Assembly (NCBI GenBank): GCA_963575745.1
Contig: CAUYUJ010015307.1
Location: 204,148 to 268,147, forward strand
Reading direction: 5' to 3'
From: Prorocentrum cordatum
Lineage: Eukaryota; Sar; Dinophyceae; Prorocentrales; Prorocentraceae
DNA: 64,000 nucleotides
Of the stretch, positions 24,671-36,151 are shown piece after piece. The notes below the pieces were generated by a model. That model had not been told where the DNA came from. It saw nothing but the letters and a program-made list of their open reading frames with translations, and ran no database searches. The translations under genes were made by a program, and so were the position numbers. How positions within the stretch are numbered: position 1 is the stretch's first letter; each line of letters opens with the position of its first letter.

Positions 24671-25664
24671 ACATCACCATCATCATCATCATCATCATCA
24701 TCATGATCACCATCACCATCACCATTTTCATCGTCATCATCACAATCATCATGAGCATCAGCATCGTCATCGTAAACATCATCATCATCAGCATCATCGT
24801 TATCAAAATCACAAGCATATTCATAATCATCACCACCAACAACAATACCAGAATCATCATCATCATCATCAGAATGAGAATCCGATTCATAATCACAATC
24901 ATCATCAGCAGCATCAGCATCATCATCATCAGCATCGTCGTCGTGTTCATCGTCACAGCCATCGTCATCTGCACTGACAGAATCCTCGTCGTCGCCTTCA
25001 TCATCATCTGCATGATCGTCATCGCACTTAGTATCACCATCATCGTCGTCATCCTCATCGTCGTCGTCATTCTCGTCAGCATCAGCATTGACACCATAAC
25101 CTTCATCATCACCATCATCATCAGCATCATCATCAAGAACAGTATCATCATCACCATCATGATCATCGTCATCATCATCATTATCGTCGTCATCATCATC
25201 ATCGTCGTCATCGTCGTCGTCATCGTGAGCACCACCACCGACTTGGGCGTCCGCACCTGATTGGGGTCAAGACAACGCCGCGCTTCCCTATCCTCCTGTT
25301 CCCCCTGCCCCTCCTCCTCCTCCTCGCCGTCCTTATCCTCCTCTTCCTCGTCCTCATCGTCATCATCATCATCATCCTCCTTCCCCCCTATCCATCGAAC
25401 ATTTTTATCCTCTTCCTCATCATCTTCCTCATCGTCATTATCCCTACTCCCTTCGCACCCTCTTCGTCCCCATCAACCTCCATCTTCCATGCCGCATCTA
25501 TGCTCCTTCCCGCCGTATTCCCATCTCATCATCGTCATTATTTGAGTTCCACTCAAATTCAAACTCCAACACGCACTCCACATCATCATCATCACAACCA
25601 CCACGATCATCGCCGCAACCACGATCACCGTCACCGTCACCGTCACCATCACAATCATCATCAC

Positions 25665-25697
<33 letters not shown>

Positions 25698-25740
25698 AAG
25701 CAGCAGCATCATCATGAGCAGCAGCAGCATCATCATTTTA
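24496..25740 (+). repeat. (TCA)n with a C/T-rich middle
   Basis: TCA/CAT/CGT units at 24520-25235 with increasing divergence, C/T-rich (CTC)n sequence at 25285-25460, then TCA/CCG units to 25740. Met/Ile/Asp-rich frames are artefacts. Confidence 0.93.
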
Positions 25741-26360
25741 TTCAAGCCCAGAACTGCACATCGCCCCACAGAGCCGATTTCAACTGTGAAACCGCCCAGC
25801 TGAAGAAAGGGGCCCCGACCGGATTGCACCGGTGCAATCTCGGGGGCTTCAAAAGGCTGCGCGCGCCAGCCGTGCATCATGCACGCGCCTGTCGCGCAAG
25901 GGGAGGGAGAGGAGGGAGGAGAAGGAAAGAAGGGACAAGGAGAGGGAGGAAGAGGAGGTAGGAAATGGCAGAACCAGGGCCCGGACCGAACCGGGGAGGC
26001 AGAAAGCGCCCAGAGAGAACCCAACACAGTTTTGTTGAGCTGTGCTGAATCATGCCCTATGAATTCACACAAAGGAAGACCGACAAAGGGGCGCGCGGAG
26101 GACCGCAAAAATGGCTGGCAGGAGGCTCAACGACACCCTCGCCCGAAATAAAAGGTGCACGACCCCACGGCAACGGCGAGGAGAGCCGCGGAAAAGAACC
26201 GAGACAGGCAGGGATGGAGGAATAGGTCAGTGACCTAGCGGGGGCTGCAAGAGACAGTCGAAGGTCACTGGAAGATCGGTGACCTGGCGGGGGCTCCAAG
26301 AGGCCCCAGTGGGTCACCAGCGTGTCGGCTATCCAGCGCGTGCTCCTCACCTGCAGCCGC
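25741..26360. other. spacer of mixed composition
   Basis: Contains a small palindrome GTGCATCATGCAC (25872-25884), a purine-rich stretch (25896-25960) and two copies of a GGTGACCTGGCGGGGGCTCC-like unit (about 26229-26250 and 26278-26297). No intact gene recognised. Confidence 0.5.
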
Positions 26361-26625
26361 TTCCTCATCGGCCGACGTGGGGAAGCACCACCGCACCATG
26401 CGCGCCACCCACCGCCAGATGTCCGCGGCGATGCAGGCCTCGATGCGCCGATCCTCGACGTACGTCTCGGTGCTGTGGCGCCGAGCGAGCCGCCTTGCCA
26501 GGCTCTGCACGAGGAGTCCTTGCGCGGCCGCCCGAAACACGAAAACGTCACGGGCCTGCACCACACGACAGCGGCCTCCAGCTCCCTCGCAAAGGACTGG
26601 TAGAACTCCACCTTGCGCTACCTCA
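26355..26625 (-). pseudogene. coding remnant, unknown protein, frameshifted
   Basis: Two minus-strand frames give protein-like sequence that reads on across a one-base shift near 26570. VEFYQSFARELEAAVV in one frame continues as VQARDVFVFRAAAQGLLVQS and then RRHSTETYVEDRRIEACIAA and DIWRWVARMVRWCFP in the other. Unlike its surroundings this is not repeat-derived and has balanced composition. CAG/GTGAGG just after DEEAAA (near 26362) could be a 5' splice site. I do not recognise the family. It may be a retroelement or gene fragment; an out-of-frame GC-rich artefact remains possible. Confidence 0.35.
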
Positions 26626-26761
26626 TGGATTCGACGCAATCGCCACCAGCGCCTGCCGCGGCAGGGCTGCAAATCCCGACGTCCAGAGCTACGAGGCGCC
26701 CCGATAGGCCGGACACGCCAGTCAGCAGGTCTGCAGGGCGCAGCCCCAAACGCGAGAAATT

Positions 26762-26841
26762 AATGATCCTCCTCCTCCTCCTCCTCCTCCTCCTCCTCCT
26801 CCTCCTCCTCCTCCTCATCAGCAGCAGCAGCAGCAGCATCG

Positions 26842-26890
<49 letters not shown>

Positions 26891-26898
26891 CCACCACC

Positions 26899-26953
<55 letters not shown>

Positions 26954-27017
26954 GCATCATCATCATAGCCATCATCATTATTATCATGATCAGCATCAGC
27001 ATCAGCATCAGCATCAT

Positions 27018-27048
<31 letters not shown>

Positions 27049-27097
27049 ATCATCATCATCAGCATCAGCATCACCATCATCATCATCATCATCATCC

Positions 27098-27150
<53 letters not shown>

Positions 27151-27466
27151 TTCACAGTCATCATCATCATCATCATCGTCATCATCATCATCATCGTCAT
27201 CATCATCACCATCAACAACAACATCATCATCGTCCTCATCCTCATCCTCATCATCATCAGAATCAGCATCACCACCATCACCATCACCATCACCATCACT
27301 ATCATCATCATCAGCAGCAGCATCATCGTCATAATCGTCGTCATCACCATCATCATCACCATCATCATCACCGTCATCATCATCATCATCATCAGCATCA
27401 TCATCATCATCATCATCATCGTCGCCGTCATTGTCGTCGTCAACGTCATCGTCGTAATCGTCGTCG

Positions 27467-27504
<38 letters not shown>

Positions 27505-28537
27505 GTCATCGTCATCGTCATCGTCATCAACATCATGATCATCATCATCCTCAGCCTCATCCTCATCCTCATCCTCCTCGTCCTCATGATCACCCATATT
27601 CATCGTCATCTTCATCCTCATCACCAGCATCATCATCATCATCAGCATCATCATCATCATCGGCGTCGTCGTCGTCGGCGTCGGCGGCAGCAGCGTCGTC
27701 GCCGTCGTCATCGTCGTCGTCGTCGGTATCGGCATCGTCATCGTCTTCGTCAGCATCATCGTCATCATCATTATCATCATCATCAGCAGCAGCAGCATCA
27801 GCATCATCATCATCATCAGCAGCATCATCATCATGTTCAGCATCATCATCATCATCATCACCATATTCAGCATCTTCAGCAGCATCATCATCATCATCGT
27901 CATCATCATCAGCGTCATCATCATCATCAGCAGTAGCATCAGCATCAGAATCATCATCATCAGCATCATCATTGTCGTCGTCATCGTCATCATCATCGTC
28001 ATCGTCGTCAGCATCATCATCGTCATGATCATCATCACATAATCATGATCATCGTCATCATCATCATCATCCTCATCATCATTATCGTCATCATCGTCAT
28101 CGTCATGATCGTCATCCTCATCGCCATCGTCACCGCCCATCATCACCAACACCATGCTCATAATCATCATCAGCGGCAGTAGCATCATCATCATCCTCGT
28201 CACCACGACCATGACCATCACCATCGCCACCACCACAAACCATCACCACCACCACCACCATCATCATCAACATCATCATATCATCAGCGTCATCGTCGTC
28301 GTCACCGTCGTCATATCATCATCTTCATTGTCATGATCGTCATCCTCATCGTCGGCATAATCGTCATCGTCATCGTCATCATCTTCGTCGCCGTCATCAC
28401 CGTCAGCAATAGCAGCGCAGCAGTATCATCGTCAGCAGCATACTCATCGGAATCACCACCACTACCACCATCACCGTCATCGGTATCATCATCAGCATCA
28501 TCGTCGTCAGAATCATCAGTATCATCAGCATCGTTAC

Positions 28538-28586
<49 letters not shown>

Positions 28587-28615
28587 GTCATCATCATCAT
28601 CATCAACACCACCTC
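26762..28615 (+). repeat. (CTC)n then (TCA)n microsatellite, 1.85 kb
   Basis: A short CTC tract (26766-26816) is followed by TCA/CAT/CGT units with GCA, CCA and CGT interruptions to about 28610. This is the longest TCA tract in the window. Open frames of up to 471 codons in poly-His, poly-Ser, poly-Asp and poly-Met are artefacts. Confidence 0.96.
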
Positions 28616-29200
28616 CAACACCACCTCCACCGCCCCCAGGTGCAGCACCAAAGCAGGGCGTATGGACGCACCGCCGTGCCAATGCTCCGACCCTTCAGCG
28701 TCGACATAGCGTAAGAATACAAAGCAATTCGGGCGCCAGCACTGTCAAAAAAGCACCGACATGAGAAAAAAAAATCATGGGAAAGTGGTCGAGAGTTCCC
28801 AGGGGACGATGGCTCGAACATGTCGAGTCGTCGCGGGTATGGGTCCGTCCCATCATCCCCGTCCCCTCCCGCTCATCATCCTCCTCCTCCTTCCTCCTTC
28901 TTCCACCTCCATCTTATTCTCCTCTTCCTCGCCGTCATCATCACCACAATTCACCTCACCAGCCCCCCTCCCTCCTCCTGCTCGTTCCCTCCTCCCCACC
29001 CTTGTCTGGCCGGCCTGCCTCGTCGGTGCAGCAGACAGCACAGGGCGTGTTCCCCATGGCCAGCCGAACCAGCACCTCGCAGATTCAGACTCGCCAGCCT
29101 CCTCCCCACCCTGTCTCGGAAGAGCAGCCGCAGCTGTGTCCCTCCTAGAGCCGTCCTGGGCTTCTACAGCCCCGCGGTCTCATATGCTCCTCCTCGAGCT
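28616..29200. other. C/T-rich spacer
   Basis: Unique sequence to 28850, then CCTCCTCC-rich sequence to about 29010, then mixed. The 408-codon plus-strand frame starting at 28761 is Pro/Ser/Arg-biased and overlaps equally long frames. It is not accepted as a gene. Confidence 0.45.
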
Positions 29201-31139
29201 CCTCCTCGCTTGCCTCATCTCCTCCACCCCACCCACCCCCCTGTCCTTCCTCTGGATAGATGGTCCTCATTCTCCCCCTCCTCCTTCTGCCAATCCTCCC
29301 ACTCCTCCCGAGCGCCTCGGGTCCAAAGCCCCTGGTCACTTTCAGAAGCTCCACGTTGCCAGCCACGGCTTGCCGAAATGCAACGGCTGCCCGCCGCAAC
29401 GGGGAACAACGGGACCAGGAAGCTGGCAAGCCGCCGGGGCCCACCTGCCGAATGCCTTCGAAGAGACAGCACGTAGCCTGACACCCGCCCGTCCTCTACA
29501 GGGGTGGCATCCTCACACGGCACGGCGGGTTAACGTCTGGATGACGTCGGCGTTGGCCTCTGACACCAGGTGGATCGTTCATCCTGGAACGATCGCAGAC
29601 TTTCGGTGGCGCAGATCGCTCGACATCGGCCGATTCAAAGCCACTGGCGGCGCTCCACCTGAACGCCCCCGCCAGCGCCGCGAGCGTGCCGGTGCTTCCT
29701 CCCCGCTCTTGCCGGCGCGCAGGAGGGGGCGGGGCGAGCGGGTGGGGCGCTCTCAGACCTGCCGTGAGTACATTCCCGGTGACAATGCGCTGTTTTGGTG
29801 GCGACGCGTTTCGGACGCTGCGTCCCCACCTGGGCTACGGAACGCAGCGGGCGGCATCCACGCGCGCGCGCGCCGGCCAACGCCCGAGCAAGGCAGGACG
29901 AGGTCGAGACCACGAGGTAGCAGCTCCCCCTCCCTGGGAGACGCATACAAGAAGGTATGTGGCCGAACGCAGCGAGAAGGCCTCTGAGTAGCGCACCCTC
30001 CCTCCGGCCGCCCCCTGTCGCGCCGCCCCCGTCTGCGCGCGGCCGACACCCTTTCTCCAGCCGAGGGCGAGAACGACAGCAAGCCAGACGCAGGCCAAGC
30101 ACTCCGCGCGGCCTTACAGTACCCCGCATGGGCTTGGCATCCCAGCGGGAGAGGCCACATCCGAGCGGAGTAAGGCCACACGGAGACCATGCCATCCGTA
30201 CGACCTCAGCATCCTCCGAGAGGAAGGGGTCGGGAGGGAAGTCAGGCCTCGGACCTCGGGGGCGCCCGCCTCCCCCGGACAGGACTCTGACCGAGTACGG
30301 CGAGCAGCCTCGGGGGCCCCCTTCCCCTCGGGGCCCCCATCTGCACGTCACACGTCCTGGGGTGCGCTCGGACCAGACTTTCGAAGGGGTTCCGCCCGTG
30401 GCGGCGAGAACCCTCCACGAGGCCCCGACAGCATCAAAAAATATTCGGCGCGGAGATCCCCATGCGTTCATCTCTTTTCCTGGCACCTCCCGCTGCCAGC
30501 GACCGAGCATGAAAGAGACTTAGCCTGCTACATCGCGGTGATCACGGGGCTCTGAATGGAGAGGGGTCAGAAGTGCAAAACGAGCGCCTCGCTCGGGGCA
30601 TCCCCACAGTCTGGGCGCCAAAGGGCCCATGAGAGAACCCCCCGAAACAAAGCAAACAGTCAAAACATGTCGATGCTCCGGATCTGTCCTGGGATGTGGT
30701 ATGACCTTAATTTTTGGGGGGGAGACCAACCGTGGCCTCGGAGCGGCGCCCATATTGAACCGCGACCCCCTCTTCCTCGGGGACCCCCCTCACGGCTGCC
30801 GCAACGGATCCCTGATCGACCACGTAGACGCCCTCTGGCCACCCAGTGCGGATGGTCAGCCCCTGTGGCTGACCGCACAAGCTACAAAATCCGAATGCAG
30901 CCTAAATGCGCTCAGACTCCTCTTGGACAACGGGGGGCAGCAGGCATCAGCCAGGAGCAGACAAAAGCGTGGGGAAACCACCTGGGTCCGAGGGCGAAGG
31001 GGGCAGGGGCCGCACAGGAACCAGACACCCATTCCCCTCATGGACCACTGGGCGCTGCCTAATGGCGGGGGGCGATCAATCGGGGGGCGAAGCAACGTGC
31101 ACCCTTCGCGCCCCTCTGGGGCCCCAGAGGGCCCCATCC
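29201..31139. other. GC-rich low-repeat region, no gene recognised
   Basis: The longest frames are on the minus strand at 29635-30510 (291 codons, beginning LGRWQREVPGKEMNAWGSPR) and on the plus strand at 30629-31150 (173 codons, with CGMTLIFGGETNRGLGAAPI). Neither shows a domain I can name. GC-rich DNA gives long chance frames, and rival frames overlap them. They are worth a search but are not called. Confidence 0.4.
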
Positions 31140-31660
31140 AGGGCCCCTAAAATACACGAAGAGTGCTGCACTTTCCCTTACCCCCCCATCCATCGCCCCC
31201 CAAGTGCGCAAGGCCCGACGTCGGGGACCTCCCTCTCCCGTCCCGGAGCCCCTCTCTCCTCCGCGCCGAAGACGAAGTTCGGGGAACCCCCTCCCATCCT
31301 GAACCCCCTTCTCCCCTCCGCGACCAGGGCAGACGGCGAGGGGAATAGGTGCCGCAGGAGGCGCGCGGCGCGCCCAGCACCTCGGCGCGAGCTGGGGCCT
31401 CGCCCGCTCAGCATCGGGGTTCCCCGCCGCGGGCAGGGCTGGCCTGGAAGGGCGGGGGGCGAGGAGGGCGAGGAGGGGGGCACGGGGAGGGCGAGGAGGG
31501 GGAGCGAGGAGGGGGGGACGGGGAGGGGAAGGAGGGGGGAGGAGGGGGGGCGAGGAGGGGGGGCGAGGAGGGAGGGCCTGGAAGGGCCGGGGGAGGGCGA
31601 GGAGGGGGGCACGGGGAGGGGAAGGGGGACGGGAAAACCAGAAAAAAATGTGTAAGAGGT
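31140..31660. repeat. purine-rich GGGCGAGGAGGGG repeat
   Basis: From about 31430 to 31635 the plus strand is (GGGCGAGGAGGG)n with GGGGCACGGGGAGGG inserts. The preceding 290 bp is GC-rich with no recognised gene. Confidence 0.85.
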
Positions 31661-31689
31661 GAAAGCGGATGTAACATGCGCATAACGCG

Positions 31690-32060
31690 GGTCTACCACG
31701 GGCACGCGGGAGCTCCACTGGACCATACGCCCATGGAAGCACCGCGGCAGGCCGGGCAGGGCATGGGCGAGGAGGCGCAACTACCATGTGAGTTTGGTGA
31801 ACGCGATGCGCGCTTTGATCTTCGGCGTGGCCAGAACGACGGAAGAGCTGCATCGCGAGAAGAATGAGCAGCGTGTTCTCGGCTCTCTGCAGGGCGACAA
31901 ATGCACGCGGCGACGCGGTGCTGGGCGAGCAGGGCGAAGGCCGCTGCTCCCAGGAGGGAGACAACGAGGTCTGGAAGCTGACCTCCAGCCGACTCGTCAG
32001 CCATGGCCCTGACATTGTCGAAGTGCCTGCTCGGTTTCAGGGCGCCGATGTACTCGCCCT
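31690..32060 (-). pseudogene. possible coding remnant, unknown
   Basis: The minus frame 32056-31700 reads GALKPSRHFDNVRAMADESA, then GGQLPDLVVSLLGAAAFALL. A second frame reads RAENTLLILLAMQLFRRSGH and AEDQSAHRVHQTHMVV over the same DNA after about 31900, suggesting a frameshift. Composition is protein-like, but no family is recognised and an in-frame stop lies just upstream (TAG near 32061). Confidence 0.25.
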
Positions 32061-32129
32061 AGTCGAGCGCCATTGTACCATCAACACTGCGGTGCTGGTG
32101 TACTCGAATCTGCTATACTTTTCACCTGT

Positions 32130-32790
32130 TTGCGCACCCCCCCCCGGGGGATCACCGACAAGGCACCGACAAGCCCCAAGGGGAGCACGGACAAGCTTTA
32201 GGGGGGCCCCCAGGGGGGCCGTTGACAAGCCTCAGGGGGGTCCCCAGGGGCGCCACCGACAAGCCCCAGCGGGGGGCCACCGACACGCCCGAGGGGGGCC
32301 CCCAGGGAGGCCACCAGCATATGACAAGCCCCTGGGAGGCCACCGACGAGCCCCAGGGGGGTGACCGGGGGGTGACCGACAACGCCACCGACATGCGCCA
32401 GGGGGGGTCACCGACAACGCCACCGACAAGCCCCACGGGGGGCCCGACAACGCCACCGACAAGCCCCAAGGGGGTCACAGACAACGCCACCGACAAGCCC
32501 CAGGGGGCCACCGGCAAGCCCCAGGGGGTTCCCAGGGGGGCCAACGACAAGCCCCTGGGGGGTCATCAGGGGGGGCCACCATCAAGCCCCAGGGGGATCC
32601 TCTGGGCGTTGGCTATAGTTTCGACAATTTTGCGCACCACCCACTGGGGGGTCACCTACAACGGCACCGACAACAACGGACAGGGGGGCCACCGAAAACG
32701 GCACCGACAACGGCCAGAGGGGCCACCGTCAACGGCGCTCACACGTCCCGGGGGGGTCACTGACAACGCCACCAACAAGCGACAGCCGTC
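32130..32790 (+). repeat. degenerate ACCGACAAGCCCCAGGGGG minisatellite
   Basis: About 30 irregular units of ACCGACAAGCCCCAGGGGGG(TC) with ACCGACAACGCC and CCCAGGGGGGCC variants. It ends at the 3' end of the methyltransferase-type pseudogene. Confidence 0.9.
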
Positions 32791-35700
32791 GCACCGGCCG
32801 CGCGCCCCTCTCCGTCCCCCGTGACTTCGAGGCGCACGACCTGCACTCCGCCGACCACGGCGTTGGTCTCGGACTCATGGCCTTCCAGGAACCTGACGAG
32901 CTCCTCGCTCGTGCAGGACACAACGCATTCCGACTTGAACTCTGAGACTAGCAGCGTCACGCCCCGGCGCCGCTTGCCGACCGCGGCCGCCCGCTGCGCC
33001 AAAGGCAACCGAGCCGCTGCCACCGCCGCGGCAGCCAGGCGAGCTCCGCCAGGCACCGGCGGCGCCAGGGCGGCCGCAGGCCGCGCGGCCCACGCTGCAG
33101 TCACTGCGTCGGCCCCTTGCAGTCACTGCGGGCACATGGACTCTTCCACAGCAAACTGGCGAGCGCCGACCGCCCAGGGAAGATGCTCATGGGACTTGTC
33201 GCACGCAACGCTGAGCGCCGCCAGCACCAGGCAGTTAGTTATGATACGTTGTGTCTTGTCCCGGTCGCCTCCGCGCATGCAGGCCTGGAAAATGACATCC
33301 TGGACCCCGGCCGCACCGCAGGGGTCAACGACAAGGTCTCTCCACAAGAACAGAGCTATGTGGGGGGCCCTCCCACGCCCACCAAGCCTGGCGTTCCTGG
33401 CACCGCTGTGCAATGCTGGCGAAGAACCGAAAGAGCTCGTTCTCCCTGGCGACTCTGGTCTGGTCATCATGCCCGATGCCAGCCACGCCAAGGGGTCGGC
33501 CTCCGCGCGGAGCTGCCCTATCGCCGCGCACCGGGCCTGACCGACGCCCCTGCGGGCGCGGACATCCACGCTAGGGCCAACGGGCCCGTGGACGCCAGCA
33601 ATTCGCGAGCTTGCTGCTGGCCTTCTGGCGCCGACAGGTCGAGATTCACCACTGGACCTTCAGGCGCGCGCATGCTGCGCCACCAGTCCACGCCGATGCC
33701 GTTGGAGCCCCTGGCAAGAAAGGCGGCTGCGAGCCGCGCTGAGCCAGCGCCCAGCTCGATGACCCACGGCGCACTCGACTTCGCCGCGCCGCCATCAGGC
33801 TGGCCCGGCTGACGGGGCCCAGCCTGCACAAGCGCGCTAGCGACGCCGAGGCTGCGGGGACGGGAGCTGCCAGAAGCCCCCGAGGCGGGGAACCTGCAGC
33901 ACCATCTCCAGCGGGGGCGCCCGCAGAGGGGCCGCCAAAGGATCCGAAGCTCCCCGAGCAGAAATCCGGGAAGGACATCGATCTATCCCAATTTCCGAGT
34001 ACGCCAAGGCCACCTGCAGCCGATCAACAACCGGCTAAACATAAGAAAAGGATAGGCTCGGCTGACGCCGACCCTGTGAGCAACGCGCCCCCTCTGCCTT
34101 GGCGGTCTCGGTGAGCTCACTGTCGTCGACGTAAATTAAATGGGCCGCCGTCGCGTTGCTGCCGGATTTGCCAGGCGTTCCGCGCTGCCCTTGGACGGCA
34201 AGAGAAGCGCGCTCGGCCGGCTGCATCGCGGAGCGCGCGCGGGCATCGCCGGCGACTCCGCGACGCGCGCGATGCGCGACGCCGACCGCCGACGGCCGAC
34301 CCGGCGGCGCGACCCTCACCCCGACAGCCCCGACAAAGTCAACCCGCCCATTTGGGCGGGCCCACGGCGCTGAGAGCGCGAGACAGCGCGCCCATTGCCG
34401 AAGAAGCGAGTACACATGGAACGTCGCGCCTCCTTCTGTCGCAGGGGGCGCCCTGCCCGCCGGCGCCGGCCGCGTCGCCGGCTGGCGCGCCAACAGCCAA
34501 CTGCAGGGCCGCTGGTCGGCCTGCCGGCGCAAGCGGCGGCCGCGCCGCCAGGTGGCATGCTGGCGGCGGCTGCTCCGCCGGCCCGCGAGCAGGCGGCGGC
34601 CTCGCCGCCGGCAGGCGTGCCCGCAGCGGCAAGGCCGCTGGCTGCAGCCGGGCCGGTGGCTGGAGCGCCGTCAACGGCTGCCCCGCCGGCTGGCCTGCCA
34701 ACGGTGGCCGCGCGGCTGGCTGGGGCGCCGGCGGTGGCCCCGCGACCGGCTGGTCCGTCGCTCACTGGCGGCCCTGGAAGCGGTGCGTCTCCAGACACCC
34801 CGGCGCGCAGCACTTGTGGAGGCCTTTAAAGCACTTGCCGCCCGGGGGGCCTGGCTGCACCCGCGGGCCAAGTTGCACGCGAAGCACAACGGCCCCTCGC
34901 CGTTGTTGGGCGCGCAGCCGTGGAGGCTGGGATCGTAGGAGACCAGGGCTGGCCCCCTTGCAAGCCTGGACACTTGCCCTTTCCCCCTGGCCCCCTTGCA
35001 AGCGGCCGGCTGCGCACCCGCGCCTGGTCCCGCGCGGTTTGCCGCCCGCCTCTGCCCCTTCTGGGCGCTCTGGGACTCCCCCGCGCCGCCCTGGCCTTCA
35101 CCCACGTCCTGGAGCCGCTTTGCGCCGCCGCAGTGGGCAAGCGGGGCTCGGCGCGCCCGCGCCCTCGGGTCTGGGGCGCGGCCTCCACGCGCTGGTCAAG
35201 CACAGGAACGCCGGCGACGGGCTTGAGCGAGCCACAGGCCACGATATCCAACCTCTGGAAGATCTCTTGGTCCGCCCTCTTGACCTGCGCCACCGCGATG
35301 GCCGAGTAGCCAGGGGCCGGAGGCTCCAGCAAGGCATCGAAGAGTTTCTCACTGAGCTTTTCGTGCTTGTCGAAGGATATCAAGCCGGCCATGTCCATGG
35401 CGAGGCCCCGGCGTTTCAATGCGTACTCGATCTTGAGTTCGCTGCCGGTGTCGGCCACGGCCTCGGTCTCCTTGAGTTTCCGCTTGATCACGCGGCTGGA
35501 ATCCGGCGCCTAGGCTGTCTCATGCTTCGCCCCCTGCAGCTCGAGGGACCGCTTGGTGCACACCTCCCACGATATGTACTGCAGCGCGCCCGTCTCGACA
35601 ACGTCCACCATCTCCTGGATGAGGGCGTTGCTCACGTCGACCTCCCCCTCGAACTTGACATCCGGGCCCCGCCGCCCGGCCGCCGTCTGGCGCTCCGCCA

Positions 35701-36151
35701 GCTCGACGCCGGATAGCTTCATAGGGGCGTCATCCGTGGTCCTGGAATGCGCCGCCTGGAAGTCCTTGACCGCGAATGCGACGCACTCGGTCCACAGGCG
35801 CTGGAGCACCGGTTCGGACACCGAGTTGTCGCCCACCAGCGGGATGATGATCTGCTGCTCGAGCGGAAAGTCGCCCGGCGAACCCGCCAGGCAGGACGCG
35901 GCGCACGCGAACGTCGCGCGCGCGGTCCAACCATTGACCTTCATCTGAGGCAACAAGTCTGCGACCCCCAGTTCCGTGACCATTTGCAAACACAGCAACG
36001 CTATCCGACGCCACGACGGCAAGGCTGGCGGTCTGACAAGCAAGAGCGGCGCGGAGAGGTGGCGAACTTGCTGGCGATTCGAGCCGCAGCTCGAGCCCAT
36101 CCGACTACGGAGCCCCTGCCTTGCGTGCTGCATGACCGCCCCCTTGGCCAC
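32757..36151 (-). pseudogene. decayed dinoflagellate element gene with methyltransferase-like domain
   Basis: Order on the minus strand. (1) About 36000-34920: MVTELGVADLLPQMKVNGWT and, after an in-frame TAG at 35512-35510, VIKRKLKETEAVADTGSELK and YALKRRGLAMDMAGLISFDK. (2) About 34920-34770: a Cys-rich zinc-knuckle-like stretch, CAPNNGEGPLCFACNLARGC then, one frame on, GGKCFKGLHKCCAPGC. (3) An Ala/Pro/Gly-rich linker (34800-34420). (4) LIYVDDSELTETAKAEGA (34137), then FLMFSRLLIGC and IDVLPGFLLGELRILW in shifted frames. (5) A SAM-methyltransferase-like region: WVIELGAGSARLAAAF (33765-33720), GIGVDW and LAWMSAPAG (33577). (6) ENELFRFFASIAQRCQERQA, then CMRGGDRDKTQRIITNCLVL and ACDKSHEHLPW, a TGA at 33125-33123, and a C-terminal part ending at 32757. 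Frameshifts and stops show it is dead. The family assignment is from memory of dinoflagellate proteins; no search was run. Confidence 0.6.
33540..33830 (-). pseudogene. SAM-methyltransferase-like domain within the decayed gene
   Basis: IELGAGSARLA fits the SAM-binding motif I (acidic residue, GxG, then RLA). GIGVDW supplies the acidic end of the second strand, and LDLSAPEGQQQARELL follows. The position where a C5-cytosine-type enzyme would show PPC reads APA in LAWMSAPAG, so the presumed catalytic Cys is absent. A general Rossmann methyltransferase role is likely; the substrate cannot be told. Confidence 0.5.

Noticed and set aside
28761-29987. 408-codon plus-strand frame
   Set aside because: Strong Pro/Ser/Arg bias, begins in C/T-rich sequence, overlapped by rival frames on both strands, and no recognisable domain.
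34118-34140. YVDD reverse-transcriptase active site in LIYVDDSELTETAK
   Set aside because: The residues after DD are charged and polar, not the hydrophobic strand expected for a reverse transcriptase, and no other RT block is visible nearby.
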